A stretch of DNA of 64,000 nt from Gymnogyps californianus (taxonomy: Eukaryota > Chordata > Aves > Accipitriformes > Cathartidae), in assembly GCF_018139145.2 (NCBI RefSeq), contig NC_059471.1, forward strand, positions 216,709,494 to 216,773,493, read 5' to 3'. The notes below the pieces were generated by a model. The model searched no databases and was not told the origin of the DNA. It worked only from the letters and a program-made list of their open reading frames with translations. The position numbers were made by a program, and so were the translations under genes. Positions 51,481 to 64,000 of the stretch are shown in pieces (the stretch's first letter is position 1; each line of letters begins with the position of its first letter).

Positions 51481-53494
51481 ATCAGCGTGGGATTTGCTGG
51501 CTGTCGGGATACCTGCACTTTCTTCTTTACTGGCTTGCAAAATCCAGTCCAGGGCAAGCTTTCTGCTCTGTATCTAAAGTATTCTGCTGAAGGATATGCT
51601 GGGGTTTGGATTTGAAACCTCTCGAAATGTGTTTGGATTTTCTGTCCAAACGTAGTGCAGGACTATGGCAGTTAAAAGTGTACCTGAAGGTTGTAGAGCT
51701 GGTCAAGACTTAAACGATAAAATTGTACAAGGCTGGCAATTGAGTGATTTATTTATTTATTTTCAAGAAACTTGATTGATTCTATCCCTGTGATTAGCCA
51801 GGCCTGAAACATGGTGGGAATTTTAAGAGGCAGGAGGGAACAAAAGATGGCTTAGCTGGAAAGCCTGGTCCCTGTTCTGGTATAAAAGTTGGGAGCGTTG
51901 ATCACGGTGTGCTTGGAGTGACCAAGAATGGCACAGATTGGCAGCTGCCACTGCAGCACTCGCGCCTCTTCTGGTTTTGCACTTGCTTTTCAGAATAGAT
52001 TTCTACTCAAAGGGAAATATTTAAGAATTTTACACTTGATTTAGGTTGTACGCCCAAGAAATCTTGAGAAAATAATACACGTATAAAAGACTTGGCAAAT
52101 AATTTTTCAAAATCGCAATTCAGCGTGGGCTAAGCAGTCATACTTTGGGCATAAAAGTAATAACAACCTGTCTGGAGACTCTTCTCCCTATTTCTTGATC
52201 AAGCATTTCAAAAGTACAAACATGAATAACAGAACAAAATGGTGAAATGATAATGGAGTGCTTTAGACTTAAATTTTTTTATGTGCTTTTTAAGCTGTCA
52301 ATAATCCAGCGCATCCCATGTTTTTAAAATACATTTTATTTTTTTGTAATCGCAAGTCTTGCAGATTAACTCCTGGAGTCTGCTGCTTTCCGCCCCTCCA
52401 GGAGCAAACAATTCTGTCCCCAGTTGTTCCTGTTTTGATAACTTTTTCTCTCCATGAGTTTCTCAGCAATGCCTTTCAGCCTAGTCCAAGTCAGTGGGTA
52501 TATTCAGTTGGGGGAAATAATCCTGGGCTGGAACACAGGAGAAGATAGAGCTTGGCTTTGTCTTTCAGCGATTTTGAGTCTTTCAGGCTCAGAGGACGTG
52601 GTGAAGGGTCCAGACGTCCTCCAGATGTGGGCAGTGGAGTTGGTAGGATGCTAAAACGTTTTGTCTTGTGGCTGAGCCACCATGGAGCATCCTAGGAGGA
52701 TCTGCTGGGATCAGATCTCGTCATGTCATTGAAGACGTAGCGTGTCTGGAGACATACCAGAGAATTAGAAGGAGTAAAAAATGAGGCACGTTGACTGAAT
52801 TCCCAGTTGGTTTCAATGTTTCTGTGTTCAGGTGCATGCATTTGTTTTCAGCAAAACATCAGCTTTTCATGGAGAAAATGGATTCTTCTAATGAAACCAA
52901 AAACATTTAGTAGAAAATTAATTCCAGAGAAAAATGTGAAAGATGATTTGTGACCACCCTTAGTCATCAAATCTAGTTGACTACACATGCACGCACACAC
53001 AGCAGATGCACTGAATGAGAAAGGGGCTGTTTTTGACTCGGCCCTCTTCCAACTAGGCCCACACATTAAAAACGAATATAATTTACATATCATTCAGACG
53101 GTTGGAATTCCCAGTTGTATAGGAGGATATGTGTCTTCTGTTCAGTTTCTTTTTCATTCTGGTTAAATAAATCCTTTCCCGTGCGGGAGAAGAAAGCTTT
53201 CTGTATGCTTCGGTATGCGGGAGCTATTTCACATAAGCTATTCATGCCGCGCATGAAAGGCATCTTGCAGGAATAGCCTCAATTGGTTATTTTTAGGAGG
53301 GGGAGGATGGCATCAGCAAAACCACTAGAGAGATCTCTTCTGCCACTGTATACACATCTCTGAATAAAAGAAGCCAGTTGCTGCCTAATGAAAAGAGAAA
53401 TTGGAAACCCCACTCAGGCTGATTACAGTCACACAGATGCTTTTGCCAAGATTTTCACCTTCCTGGGCAAAATCTGTTCTCTTTTTCTCTGCAG
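51481..53494. other. No confident gene
   Basis: A GGTATAAAAG at about 51880 resembles a TATA box but has no ORF or downstream exon to go with it. The rest is ordinary noncoding sequence. Confidence 0.4.
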
Positions 53495-53558
53495 AAAACC
53501 TCTGCTACAAGAATTGTTTGGAGAGGAGGAGGAGGGGGGAAATCAACTGCTGGACTAA
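53495..53558 (+). other. Candidate terminal exon after a strong acceptor
   Basis: A good pyrimidine tract and acceptor (TCTGTTCTCTTTTTCTCTG, then CAG) ends at 53494. With phase 2 entry the frame reads KPLLQELFGEEEEGGNQLLD and then TAA at 53556-53558, which would be an acidic C-terminus. The other two frames are also open over this short stretch, and part of the peptide derives from a GGA-rich run. No polyadenylation signal could be tied to it. Confidence 0.2.
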
Positions 53559-56500
53559 GTAAATTAGTTCAGGGACATTGCAGGCTTCCCTAATGGCACG
53601 TTTACGGATGCTGGATGTTTTGGGAGGTACGGGAGTGAGCAAACTCTAATTGCTCCTTGGGAGTGAGGCTGGTTTCTGTGTGTCTGCATCTGCCTCATTC
53701 TCATTTATGGAATCACATAACTCTCTGCAGCCCTGTTGTCTTTTAGGTAGGACAACGAGATACAAAGAGTGTGAATCCAGCAAAGATAACTTGCTTGCTC
53801 CGGTATCACCTAGACACCAAAAGCCTGATCTGGAGTCTGTTGAAGGAAATGCCTGTATTTCCAAAAACTTGGCTTCGGATGAGGTTTCTTACTGGTTTTT
53901 GTTTGAGCAGAAGGTTGAGGAGGGAAGACGGTTATTTGCCGTTACAGGTGGGGTTGCAGATCTGGAAACGAGAGTGGAAGATGGTGATTCTGGAAGTGGA
54001 TTGGTGAGTGTGGGACGCTGCTGTAAATGGTCCGTTCTCAGGTGTCTGAGAAGTCTTGGGTGTGCAGGGACTTCCTGGCCATACATCATTGTGGACAACA
54101 AAGAAGATTCCTTGTGCTGAACCAATCCTGGTTTTATTTATTTTTTTAGAGAGAAAGAGTGGCTCTTGTGGGGGATAAGGACCCTTTTTTCCAGTCGTCT
54201 TCGTTTCAATTCATTGTTAGGGATTTCTGATAATCCTCTAAAGTCCCATCATTTGTGTTTCTCTTCTATCTCAATGAAAACCAAAAAACCAAAGAGGTTT
54301 TATTCTAGCCATTTGCAATCGCACACTAAAGGAGAGGCTGTCTGGTTGGGTGTTTGTATCACTTTAGGATTAGCTCTGTGTTTAGCTCTTGCTACTTTAA
54401 TTGGGGCCGCAAGTGAGAAGTGTGTGTGGAGTGTGCTCTGCAGACTTCAAAAAAACAGAAACGGAGAGCAGCAAGAGCTGTGCTACTCTCACGGAGGAGA
54501 AATCGGTTTAATTTCCCAGCTTTTCCTGCTCAGATCTACACAAGCTGGAAATACATCGAAGGTCAAAGACTGATGTCAGAAAAAGGGGAAGCAGTTCTGG
54601 CCTTTACACGATTTTCTGCTTTCACCTGCTCCTGAAAGTTAGTTTCTCTTTTCTTTAATAATGCTGTTTATTACTGGAGATGGATTGTAGACCTCCTCGA
54701 AATAAAACTACAAAGCAAATGAAAACTTTCCTTTTAACAACTTGGCTGAATTGTACCTTTTTGGCTCCGCTTCTGGCAAGAAACACATTGGAAAAATCTG
54801 ACTGTGAGCAGTGAACCGTGATGGGAAAACTGAGGCTTTGCTACTTGGTTTCCAAAATATTATCTGGTGTCTTTCCATGGGCAAGAAACATCTCATTGTC
54901 TTGGAGAACTGGGTTTTGTGTGAAGATAAACGTATCTGCAGATACGTGTCCAGATGCTTTTGGGATGAATCAAGGAGAATATTTAGGAATTTGACCTAAA
55001 GCCTGTCTAAATCTACAAATAGTTGTCCATTTAATCCCTTGAGCCTTGAGCCCTCCATATGGAGTGAGCTCTTTTCTGTGGCAGCTTACATAGCACAGGC
55101 GTGATTTGCAGTTATCCGGTTTAATAATCTACACGTTTTCTAGGACAAAGTTATTGGTTTTAATGCACGCTCTTCAGAAGAACGAGATGCATTCAGGACT
55201 TCGCTGGGATCACCTTTACACTTCGCTGCTAGGAAGAAAAACGTTTGTCCAGAATTACGAGGAAAACATGCCATCAATCTCTCTGTGAACATCACATTAT
55301 GAGAGGTGCGTGTGTGGGATGTAATGTGCTGTAGTAGAAAACAAAGTACTTGGGGGGAAAAGCATCCTGTGGACTGCAGACTTTGAAGCATTAGATGAGA
55401 AGTATTCGGTCTGGGAATTATGTCACCTTATACAAATTTTTTTATATAAAAATTTTATAGACTTTGAAGAGATATTTGATGAGTGTTTCTGTCAGTAGAA
55501 CACATAGTCCTTAAAACCTTATGGTATTTGCTATAAAGTCTTTCTAATTTCCTGATCAATGAGGCATCTGAGCATTTTACATCTGTACATGTGTTAAAAT
55601 ATGTACAGATTACCAGGCTTAATATCTTTTTACTACAGATCAAGGGCCGTGAGCTCTGTACAAACCATATGTTGTAGATGAGGAGGGTGAGCAGGGTACG
55701 GCAGGTCACAGAAAGGAGCAGTTGAATTGATCAGGCCTCTTTGTATGAAGACATCTGCTCCTCTTTAGTTATGCAGATTTCCACTGTCACCCATTACTGG
55801 GTCTTCTGATGTCTTCATAAATTAAATGTTTTCATGCTTTTTACCCCTGTGTTTAAGTTTAAATTTGAATTGTTCCAGGGCTGATGCCTTCTTGGGTGAT
55901 ATTGCTGTTTGTAATATGCCATGGAACTTATGAGTGCTTTCCAGTTTTGAAATCAATCTCTGAGTTCCTGTGTGCATCTTGCTTACACCTTCCCCCTGTG
56001 ATGATTGATGTTAACTAAATAAGCTGCCATCTATAGAAAAATCATTGTATGCTATTGATTTTATATAGATTTATTTTCTGAAATATTTCACTCGGTTGGA
56101 GAAATTGTAATTTCAAAACCCATTTCTTTTGACCTGATGTAAAACTATTCCCAGCCTGTGGGTGTACAGGGGAGCTGGATCAAATCCTTCAGTACTTAGG
56201 GGTATATATGAGTGTAGGTACCAGCAGCAGTTTGCAATATGCGTTAAGAGGATCTGATTTTAACTGCTCTAAGCTGCTGATACCAGCCCTTGCTTCAGCA
56301 TTGTTTTCTCCCAGCTTTAATTGGTGCACTTCGATGTCAGTGTGATGAGGACAGAGTGAAACTGCGATGATACAAATGTGAATCAGCCCCATTAGTGTGA
56401 ATCAAGAAGATGCTTTACCAACGCAAGACATTTAAACGTTGATGCTGGGGGAGTATAACTGTTTTGACTCATGTAGCTTTGAGGTTCAGTTTGCTTGTAG

Positions 56501-57950
56501 ATGTTTTCCTCCCCTTTTGGTTTGCTGTAATATTCCACGAAGGAGAGAAAATGAGGACTTTTATTTGTTGAAGCATGCCAAACTCTTCATTCCTGAAGCA
56601 AAATCCAGAAGGAAGAGCTGAACCTTGAAACCTTCCCTATAGGGAAGTGGTTCTGATGGACAAAGAACGGGATGAGGTCTACATTAAGACCCTCCTATGA
56701 AATGTGCGCTGGCATCAGCTTCCTTCTTCCTAATTTTGGAAACTTACCCATGAACTGCCTTTACTGATTGCTCAGAAAGAAGAATAATCTTTGTGGTAGT
56801 AGGGCTTCAGCTCTGGCTACTCAGGCAAAATTTCTGAAATGGAGGCTCTACAAAGAAGAACTCAAAATAGTCATGATAAAATCTTTGGGGATATGCGGGA
56901 TTGGGAAGGGAGTGTAGCCTCACTTTTCCAACACACTCAAAAAAAACAGAAGAAGGGGATAGGAGGAATAACGAAGGGAAAAATGCAAGCCTGAACTGCA
57001 AATGTGCATGCTGTGCTTGGAAGAAATTGCAGTTTCAGTCCAGTAGGAAAATACTTGTGTTTTTTTTTTTTTTTTTACTGTTCTTATTGATTTTACCGGT
57101 GACAGTGTTGCTCTTCAGCCTGGGAAATCAAGATCTTCCATCTATGTGTTTCCATCCCTAGATGGGAGCACTGCATGACACACCAGAAACACAAGCTAAC
57201 ACATTTTTGGTGGCACTGTCCACGTGATGCTAAAGATCCCTTAACGCTGGTAATTAACCCAGAGCCGTTTCTTCCTAATTTAAAACAAGTTTTGATGTCC
57301 AGAGTTGCCTTTGGCTACTGTTTGAATGAATTAGGATTTCAATATTACCTCGTATTTACTAACTTACAGTAGAATGAACTTGGAGTCAGATCCTCATTTA
57401 GTTAAAATAAATGTACTTCCATGGTATTAAACAATTTTAAACCAGCGGACGATTTGGCCTGGGGCAGTATAAGAGGCTGCATGTTGGATCAGGTTCTGAG
57501 TTGCATTATAATGAGTAAGAAATGTATAATACGGTTGAGTTCAAGAGAAGAGATTTATACCAGGCTGGCTTTGTACCTCATGCCTAGTTTTCCTAACGCA
57601 TAACAGAATGAAAACAAATTAATATGCCATCAAATTGGAGGCTCGCAGGAGAACAAATAGTTGGTACAACTGTCCCTTCATTTTCAGCGGGTAGATGCAG
57701 CTTACCCTTTACGTATTTGGTGTTTGGGCCTTGTGAAGAAAACATTTCAATGAAGAAAAATAGATCAAGGGATGTTTTCAAAGTCAGCACTTCCACCAAA
57801 ACCTTTAAATCTCCTGGTTCATTTTCTGTACACCGTGACCCTCTTGAATGTCATCTGCTCTTTTCCGATTGTAAAGCCTTTCCCTCTCCGTTCCTTTCCC
57901 TTGTGGATCTCCTCTCTTCTGAGCTCTCCTTTCTTCCTTTGTGAGCCTTC
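53559..57950. other. No confident gene
   Basis: Frames at 53650-54120 and 54166-54573 lack an ATG at their first codon. The second one contains a hydrophobic stretch (VCITLGLALCLALATLIG) after an internal Met, but I see no splice or family support. A 14-bp palindrome, TTCCCTATAGGGAA, lies at 56633-56646, and a 17-base T run at 57060-57076. Confidence 0.4.
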
Positions 57951-57976
57951 CCTCCTCCTCCTCCTCCTCCTCCTCC
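57951..57976. repeat. (CCT)n microsatellite
   Basis: Nearly nine CCT units (26 bases). On the minus strand an ATG-initiated frame crosses it and encodes a Glu run (MRQLEEEEEEEEG), which is a product of the repeat and not evidence for a gene. Confidence 0.92.
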
Positions 57977-60871
57977 AGCTGCCTCATTCGGGCTGACACC
58001 TTTTGTTAGTGTTATCAGACAGATTAGAGGACTAAGATTCGTGGGGGAACTGGTGCAAATTCTTCTGGGTCAACAGGTTTGTTCCCAATGATCACGCTCT
58101 TTGATTGCTCAGTACGAATGAGATTGATCGATATCAACTTCGTGGCTAAGCCCGAGTTTGAGTTAGTGTGGATTTCACTAGCTGAGTACTGATTTTGAAG
58201 GCAGATATATGAAATTTTGGCAGGGGAGCTCTGTCAGCACTGGCTTGGCTTGTGATTCTTTCTAACTCTTCCAGGTAACTCTGCCAGTCCATCAGGGATC
58301 CATCCCCATGGCTGAGAGATGCCACTGGGTTGTTTCCACCATGTTATTTTGTACACTTACTGCATTTCCCTCTTTTAACACTCTCCAGTGGTTGTCCGTG
58401 TATCTTTACTGCAGATGTTTGAATGAACATCCCTTGACCTTACACTAAAGGCCAAGGTCTTGCTAAATTTAATTTTTTGAATGAAACTTTTTGATGCAAG
58501 TTGAAACCAGCTCTGCTCTTCATCTGTAGTGGACTAAACATCATAAAATGTGTGTGCCTAATATTTTAGTGTAAAACAAAGACATTACAGCTTAGGTCTT
58601 GGCTGTTCAAAGCAAGATAATCTGTGCTGTGGGTATCTCTATTTATGTGTCATTACTGAAACCCTGCTTATTAGCAAAAACAAAGAATCAAATCTTGTTT
58701 GTTTTATCACTTTATTTCGTGCAGCTTAAAAACGTAAGGTTGTTGCAGAATATCATTTATTTTGCCGTATTAGCAAATGTTTGTGGACGGTATGAACCAG
58801 GTAAAACCATTCACACTCTATTCACACTTTCATGGCTTGGAATTCAATCTGTGAATCAACCCATATAATACAGTAGCGGCGTCTTCAGGCAACTGTGCGA
58901 TTTAATAATAGCCCTCAACAAAGTAGGCTTGCATTAGCTCTGTGCTGTGGTTAACCTTCACAAGAGGTTTTGCAGAGAAGTCAGGCTTATGTTTATCTGT
59001 CTGCCTCATTTGTTTCATGTTTCGATGTTGGTGGGCTTAATAATGTCTCGGAGACTCCTGCAGGAGAGAGATGGATTTTGAAAAGGGAAGGAAGAAAGGG
59101 TGGGCAACAGCAAAACAATCTCCCTGTGTATTTTACTCGGAGTCCCAGTGGATTAGCGATAGTAGTTTGCATTAGCAATGACAGTACAGAGATGATTACT
59201 CTTCCCTCGAGACTGGCAGGGATAGAAATGGTGCTCCATTATGTTGCTCATTATTATTCTCCGTGCTAAGTGGCGCAGTGACTGGGGAGCCAAAGGGTGG
59301 AGTTGAGCAGTGTTTTTAAGCTAATAAAGTTGTCCAAAGCGGGAGATGGGATTGTTAAAATGAAAGCTTTGTTCCAAGGTGTCTGAAAGTACCTTTTTAT
59401 TTTGTACTAAGCTGAAAATGTGTATCGGCTGTGTTGGCTTTACTCAGTTTGATGGAAAAATTTTTACTTTCCCTTCTATTAGCTTTATTGAATTTTTATA
59501 TGACAAACTCTAATTGCATTGTGTTAAAGGACATTTTCCTCCCCGATTCAGATTTCTGGTCTTGTTCTCTCCCCTTTATGGAAACTGAAGTGATGGAGAA
59601 AGGGCCAGTTTGAGGATGAGCTTCTTTAAGAAAGCTCACAGTAATCCTCTTTCCTTAAGCAAGCTAGAGTGAGAAATAGTTCCTGAAGACTTGTCTTTCC
59701 TTTCTGTTTAGTCTCTGGATGGAAAGCAGGTTTCATGGTCTTAATTCCGTCATTCTCCCCCTCTTATCATTGTACAAATGTGTTGCTTGATTGTCCGCTT
59801 CATGGTTTATAAATGATTAGTAATTTAATTCATCTAAGATGTTGCAAAACTTTACAAGTACCAATAAATAACATCTCAGTGGCTTTTTTTTTTTTTTTTT
59901 AAGTAGACCGTGTTGCGGATAAGCGAAGTGAGACAAAACGACTAAATCATGAGATCAGATGACAAAACAGCAGCAAAGTTGGTGAGCTATGAATTTTTGC
60001 CTACCGAGAGGCAAAAAGTAGTAGAGACGTCTCTGAATGGGCAGGTAGTCTGAATATCTGTTGATTTGTGAAATATTGGCTAATAGAGAGGGTTCATTAA
60101 AATAAGTTTCTTATTTATATATTTGTATTTATCTGGAAGTGTAGTAGTTCACATTGTGGTGAATTGAGGGGAAAAAAAGCTTTGTACCTCACCAACTTTA
60201 TAATATGTATCTCAATTAAAGGCAGAAAATTTTCTTGCAATTTGGGTAATATGGTAGCATGATATCAAATTTATGTTATCTTTCACAAGAAAAAGGATGA
60301 TTTCTAGGACCAGGGTTGAACTGCAACGTAACTTGCAGCTTCATTCATACCTGACTACGTGACAACGTAATTTTTGCCAAGATCTCACTGCCGTTAGGTC
60401 TACAAAGTTGTTGGTGATTTATTTGGAGACAACTGTATGAATGTGGTTTTGACTATCTTAATATGTTGCATGAAAACTGAGAAATTCCTGAACTATTAGA
60501 AAAAGGGCACCTGCCCACGCCTTACCGAAGGGTACCTGGTTTGGAAGAGACTGTCCAGTTTTGTAGCTCGGTAAAGCTGTTGCGTATTTGCAGTAGTGCA
60601 GTATAGTTTGCGGGACACCAAAATTTTTATGCTTCAAGAAAGGAGAGCTAGGGCCATGGTCCATCCTACGGATCTGTGGTGCTGTGAGATGAAGAAGGCA
60701 TATGTATGTAGGACCCCACTGAATTTTAATAATACATTCCCAATAATAATAATAATAATAATTCACAATAATCTGCGATTTATTTAAGCCACTGCATACC
60801 AAGCTGCAGCCAAAAAAAGCAGCAAGGTCTTTAGCTTCCCTAACCAGGACTTCACATGGTTGGGGTTGCAG
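57977..60871. other. No confident gene
   Basis: Ordinary AT-rich sequence with a 17-base T run at 59884-59900. I see no exon pair or CR1-like segment here. Confidence 0.4.
60742..60762. repeat. (AAT)n microsatellite
   Basis: About seven AAT units in a row after TTCCC. The minus-strand reading gives a Tyr run in an otherwise random frame. Confidence 0.9.
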
Positions 60872-60914
60872 TGATCAATTGACTGAATATGCTTGCTACG
60901 TTCTTTCTGATGAG
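60872..60914 (+). other. Weak candidate 43-nt exon
   Basis: GGGGTTGCAG precedes 43 nt that reach a strong donor, GATGAG|GTAAGG. With phase 2 entry the frame reads DQLTEYACYVLSDE and leaves in phase 0. Phase 2 is what the exon ending at 27204 requires, so the two are compatible, but they are 33 kb apart and the acceptor has no pyrimidine tract. Confidence 0.15.
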
Positions 60915-60999
60915 GTAAGGGTAATCCCTATACGAGACATCTGAGAGACCCCCCACCCAGTACAGCCCTTCCCTGCGGTAGATTTACGCTTTCATTCTT

Positions 61000-63223
61000 G
61001 ATTGAAGCATCATCTCTTTTTAATGCGTCTGCTTTTCTCACTGGATCTTCAAGTTGCATCCCTTCTCCTCTCTCCTCCTCCCTTTTAGCAGGATTTTCAG
61101 TCAAGCTGCACGGCCTTACTTCCAAAATTTGCCTGTTGGGAGGAACGCTGGCATTATGCAGTGAGTCTGGAGATCAGGACGGGATGTGTTGAGCACCAGT
61201 GCTCCTCTACCAGTTGAGGTTGATTGCGTGCGCTTGGTCCCCCATGCTCATCATCTACCCTTCCAGAAACCAACATGTGTGTGTTGACCTCTCTAAAGCC
61301 AGAGCAGATCTCCTGTGCTGGTTACTCCTGGACCACATTGAGCATGTCTTCAAAATTATAAGAATTAAATCCTTTTTGCTGTAATTAAATATGAGCTAAA
61401 ATTCTGGTACAGTCAGGGCTCCAGAATCTCAACTTGAGATATGAAACTGTGATGTGTGCAATTTACGCTTACGCTGTACTTGCTGATGAAAAAAAGAGAG
61501 AGTAAGAGAGAGTTGCTCTTACTGGCACATTTTTAAGGTTTTCCCAGGTAACTTATGAACTGATTTAAAAATTAATTTATTTTTTCCCGTTCTGTAAAAT
61601 GTTCCCCCGCTCTCTGGATTTTGAAGCTAACATTGAGCCTTCTTGTCCCTCTGAACTGGAAGGAAATTGTTTAAGTTCTGTACTTCAAAGTTCGCGAATA
61701 TTCACTCAACAGCCAAAGAGTATTTAGAGCAAAGGAGCTCTGTTGTTCGTTGCAAAAGCTCTCAACCTCCTTGCTTATGTGATCTATCATCAACTGCGCA
61801 GTCTATGGCCGTATTCCCAATCCTATCAGCAAAGCCTAATGAAGGGGCTGGATTTGATTGTTTTTCCAGGTCTCTTCAGGTTGATGCCATTAGCCATCAA
61901 TCAAAAAGCTGTGAAGGAGCCCGTTGAAGCTATGCCAGCTCCTTTTGCCCCAAACTGTGGGGCGAGCTGCCAACAGCTTGCAGGGACCCGCCAGGCATGC
62001 CAGCTCGATAAAAACGCGGATATAAAGACAGCGTAATTGAGAGCACTCTGGGTATGCTTGGGCAGATCTGGGCAATGCATATGCTCAAAGGGCAGATTGG
62101 TGTTTTCATTGTGAATTATATTTTTTGAAGACCTTATCTATGGAGTATCAGATCTCACTAAGCGTATAGGGTCAGTTTACAAATCCTGGAGCAGGGGTAT
62201 TTGTTTCATAAGAACAAATTGGGGCTCACATATATAAAGAAAGAAAACCCAACGTAGACATATGTGTTTGTAGAGACCCAAGCAATGCGGTTTTTCAAAT
62301 ACACTTCAATCTTGTCATTTTTCAGTAATGTCACTGGGGTTAGCACCCTGGAAGGCAGCCTGTCTTTATTTACGAACTTTTATAGAGTTGAGAAGTTTGT
62401 ATTGAAAGATAAAATGGGAAAAGCTTGCAAATTCTATCTGACGCCTTTCTAAAACTATTTCTAAAATAATATTCTGCAGCATGTAAGAACAGGAAAGTGA
62501 AATGTATTCTCAATTTGTATTAGACAGTGAATAAGGTTAGAATGAGCACTCTATATTTTGTTTTCTGTTCTAGCATGTACTTAAAGGGAATTATTACTCT
62601 ATTAAATCTTTTAACTCTTGAAGTTTATTCTTTGCTTGCTGCAGGTAACGGAATATATTGTTGCAGTTAAAATCTTTCTCTTGGTTTTTATAATGTGCTG
62701 TATGCCAAGCTGCATCACGAAGGAATAAACACTTTTGATCTAACTCTTATCTGTGGCACAGTTTACACGGTAAAAAGTCTGTTGCGGTGTTAAATGCTCT
62801 CATCTTTATTCATGTCCTGGGATGATTCAGCCTACATCCTGTGAATTACTGGATCAGGAGCACTTTCAAAACCTGTACTAGCTTACGGTGGCATCTAGAA
62901 TAAACAGGGATTTTGTTTTAAGGTCCATATAATAAGATCGTACGCGTTCACTAGGCTTGAGCTGAGCACTAGTGCAATTGGGTTGTTATCGGCTTTAATA
63001 ACCGTTGGTGAACGCTGTGTTGAGAAGGAACTACAAGGTTTTGCATCTCTCAAATTGATGCTGTTTGATGAGAGAGGCACTCAGATGCATTGCTAGCTCC
63101 CGAGCTGGTGCCGTTACCGTAAAGTCCCTACCTGGATTCCTTAAATCCCATGTAAAACCAGAATTGGGTGAGATTAGCAGCTCCCTCTGAATGTTGGTAC
63201 TAGCAAGAGGGCCGGTAACTCAC
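61000..63223. other. No confident gene
   Basis: Short ATG frames occur on both strands but none exceeds about 100 codons, and none has a splice pair or motif that I recognise. A GA-rich run (AGAGAGAGTAAGAGAGAG) lies near 61493-61512. Confidence 0.4.
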
Positions 63224-63280
63224 CTCTCTCTGAGCCGTGCTAACAGTAATTTCTGCATTAAGTTCCTTCTGTTTGTTCAT
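63224..63280 (-). other. Candidate first coding exon on the minus strand
   Basis: On the minus strand an ATG with A at -3 opens MNKQKELNAEITVSTAQRE (19 codons). The frame runs exactly into GAGAG|GTGAGTT, a near-consensus donor, leaving phase 0. An in-frame stop lies a few codons upstream of the ATG, and a weak acceptor (TGCTTAATGTACAG) is also present, so it could alternatively be an internal exon. The residue mix is hydrophilic and coding-like. It lies 32 kb upstream of the minus-strand exon at 31090-31197; linkage is only a possibility, and the phases would need intermediate exons. Confidence 0.27.
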
Positions 63281-64000
63281 TCTTACTGTACATTAAGCAG
63301 TGCAGATTTGGGACTCGTCTAACATGTAACTTGATGAGGTTTGCAAATAGAGATGTGTCTTCAAAGAGTCATTTAGAGCAATTATTTTAGAGCAGTTCTT
63401 TGCTGATGGAGACAAAATAGCCTATTAAAAATAAAAAAGATAAGACCAGTGCAGCAGTTATTTTCCTAATGTACTCCAGTTTATGGCTTTTTAGTCTAGA
63501 ATCACAGAAATTCTCAGTTTCTTATAACTGCTTTTCTACATTGGCAGTGATTTTGAATTGCTGCACCCGTTGCTCTGCTCTCCGGAAACCTTATCGCTAA
63601 GGGCTGGGATATAATATCAGTCTATCTTTAGATTGGTGCTGCTGACTGCAATGGGCTGACTTGAGATCTTCATTTTAATATTTCAGCGTGTATTTTTATT
63701 CTTAGAAAGGTAGCCCTTTGCCTTTTTAAGGAAACTGTGTTTCCACAAGGCAAACTTGGAGCATGGCTGCAGCCGCTATGTGTGAAAGGCAGCTGCAGTG
63801 GGACATATGGATCCTTCTGCCACGCTTTGATCGCAGGCTGGTGTCTTACTACAGGCGGAATGGACTAGGAGACGTTCAAGACCTAACACGTAGTAAGGCC
63901 AAAGCTCATGTGGTCCCCCAGAAAGAGATAATGAGTCTCAGTGAATCTTTGCAAAGAGACAATAGCAATTTATTTTCCTGTCAACTAAATGAGATAGAAA
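63281..64000. other. No gene seen
   Basis: AT-rich sequence to the end of the window. I see no repeat family or splice pair that I can support. Confidence 0.4.

Noticed and set aside
54166..54573. 135-codon frame with a membrane-like stretch
   Set aside because: No ATG at the start of the frame, no splice pair, and no resemblance to a family that I know.
57805..57999. Minus-strand Glu-rich ORF with an ATG
   Set aside because: The Glu run is simply the translated (CCT)n microsatellite and the rest is charged filler without a motif.
63500..63530. AGAATCACAGAAATTC as a CR1 tail
   Set aside because: The match is limited to about a dozen bases and there is no CCTTCCAACC-type sequence beside it.

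Overview
The window looks like vertebrate, most likely avian, nuclear DNA. The clearest marker is CR1 LINE retroposons with the bird/reptile 3' end (a TTCCAACCCA-type tail followed by ATTCTATGATTCT). The sequence is AT-rich and gene-poor, and there is no long open reading frame, operon, rRNA, recognisable tRNA or CRISPR array. The longest open frames (up to 195 codons) mostly lack an ATG start and behave like chance frames. All gene evidence is therefore exon-scale: a short open frame with coding-like codons between splice signals. I read the window as mainly intronic or intergenic DNA of one or two long genes.

Two exons are well supported, and they lie on opposite strands about 3.9 kb apart. 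The plus-strand exon at 27108-27204 (97 nt, intron phases 1 and 2) has a TTTTCCAG acceptor and a perfect CAG|GTAAGT donor. The minus-strand exon at 31090-31197 (108 nt, phase 1-1) follows a long pyrimidine tract and encodes 35 whole codons with two N-glycosylation sequons. I could not assign either to a named family from memory. Weaker candidate exons are on the minus strand at 28921-28965 (phase-compatible with the 31 kb exon), 63224-63280 (a possible first coding exon), 12257-12307 and 5450-5494, and on the plus strand at 20272-20372, 11175-11265, 53495-53558 and 60872-60914.

Region by region: 1-9.3 kb is noncoding, with two old CR1-type remnants at 3.6-3.85 and 4.6-4.85 kb. A long, degraded CR1/L3-like relic occupies 9.34-10.05 kb. 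From 10 to 27 kb the sequence is mostly featureless apart from weak exon candidates, A/C-rich tracts and a 20-base poly-C. The section at 27-31.2 kb holds the exons. A minus-strand CR1 lies at 34.0-34.55 kb and a plus-strand CR1 at 41.7-42.3 kb. The remainder has short direct duplications, mononucleotide tracts (including a 19-base poly-C), a possible conserved noncoding element near 51 kb, a TCC microsatellite and an AAT microsatellite.

I found no convincing novel multi-gene system. The most interesting point is the pair of credible exons on opposite strands, which implies overlapping or nested genes, or isoform exons that annotation may have missed. Identities need a protein-level search.
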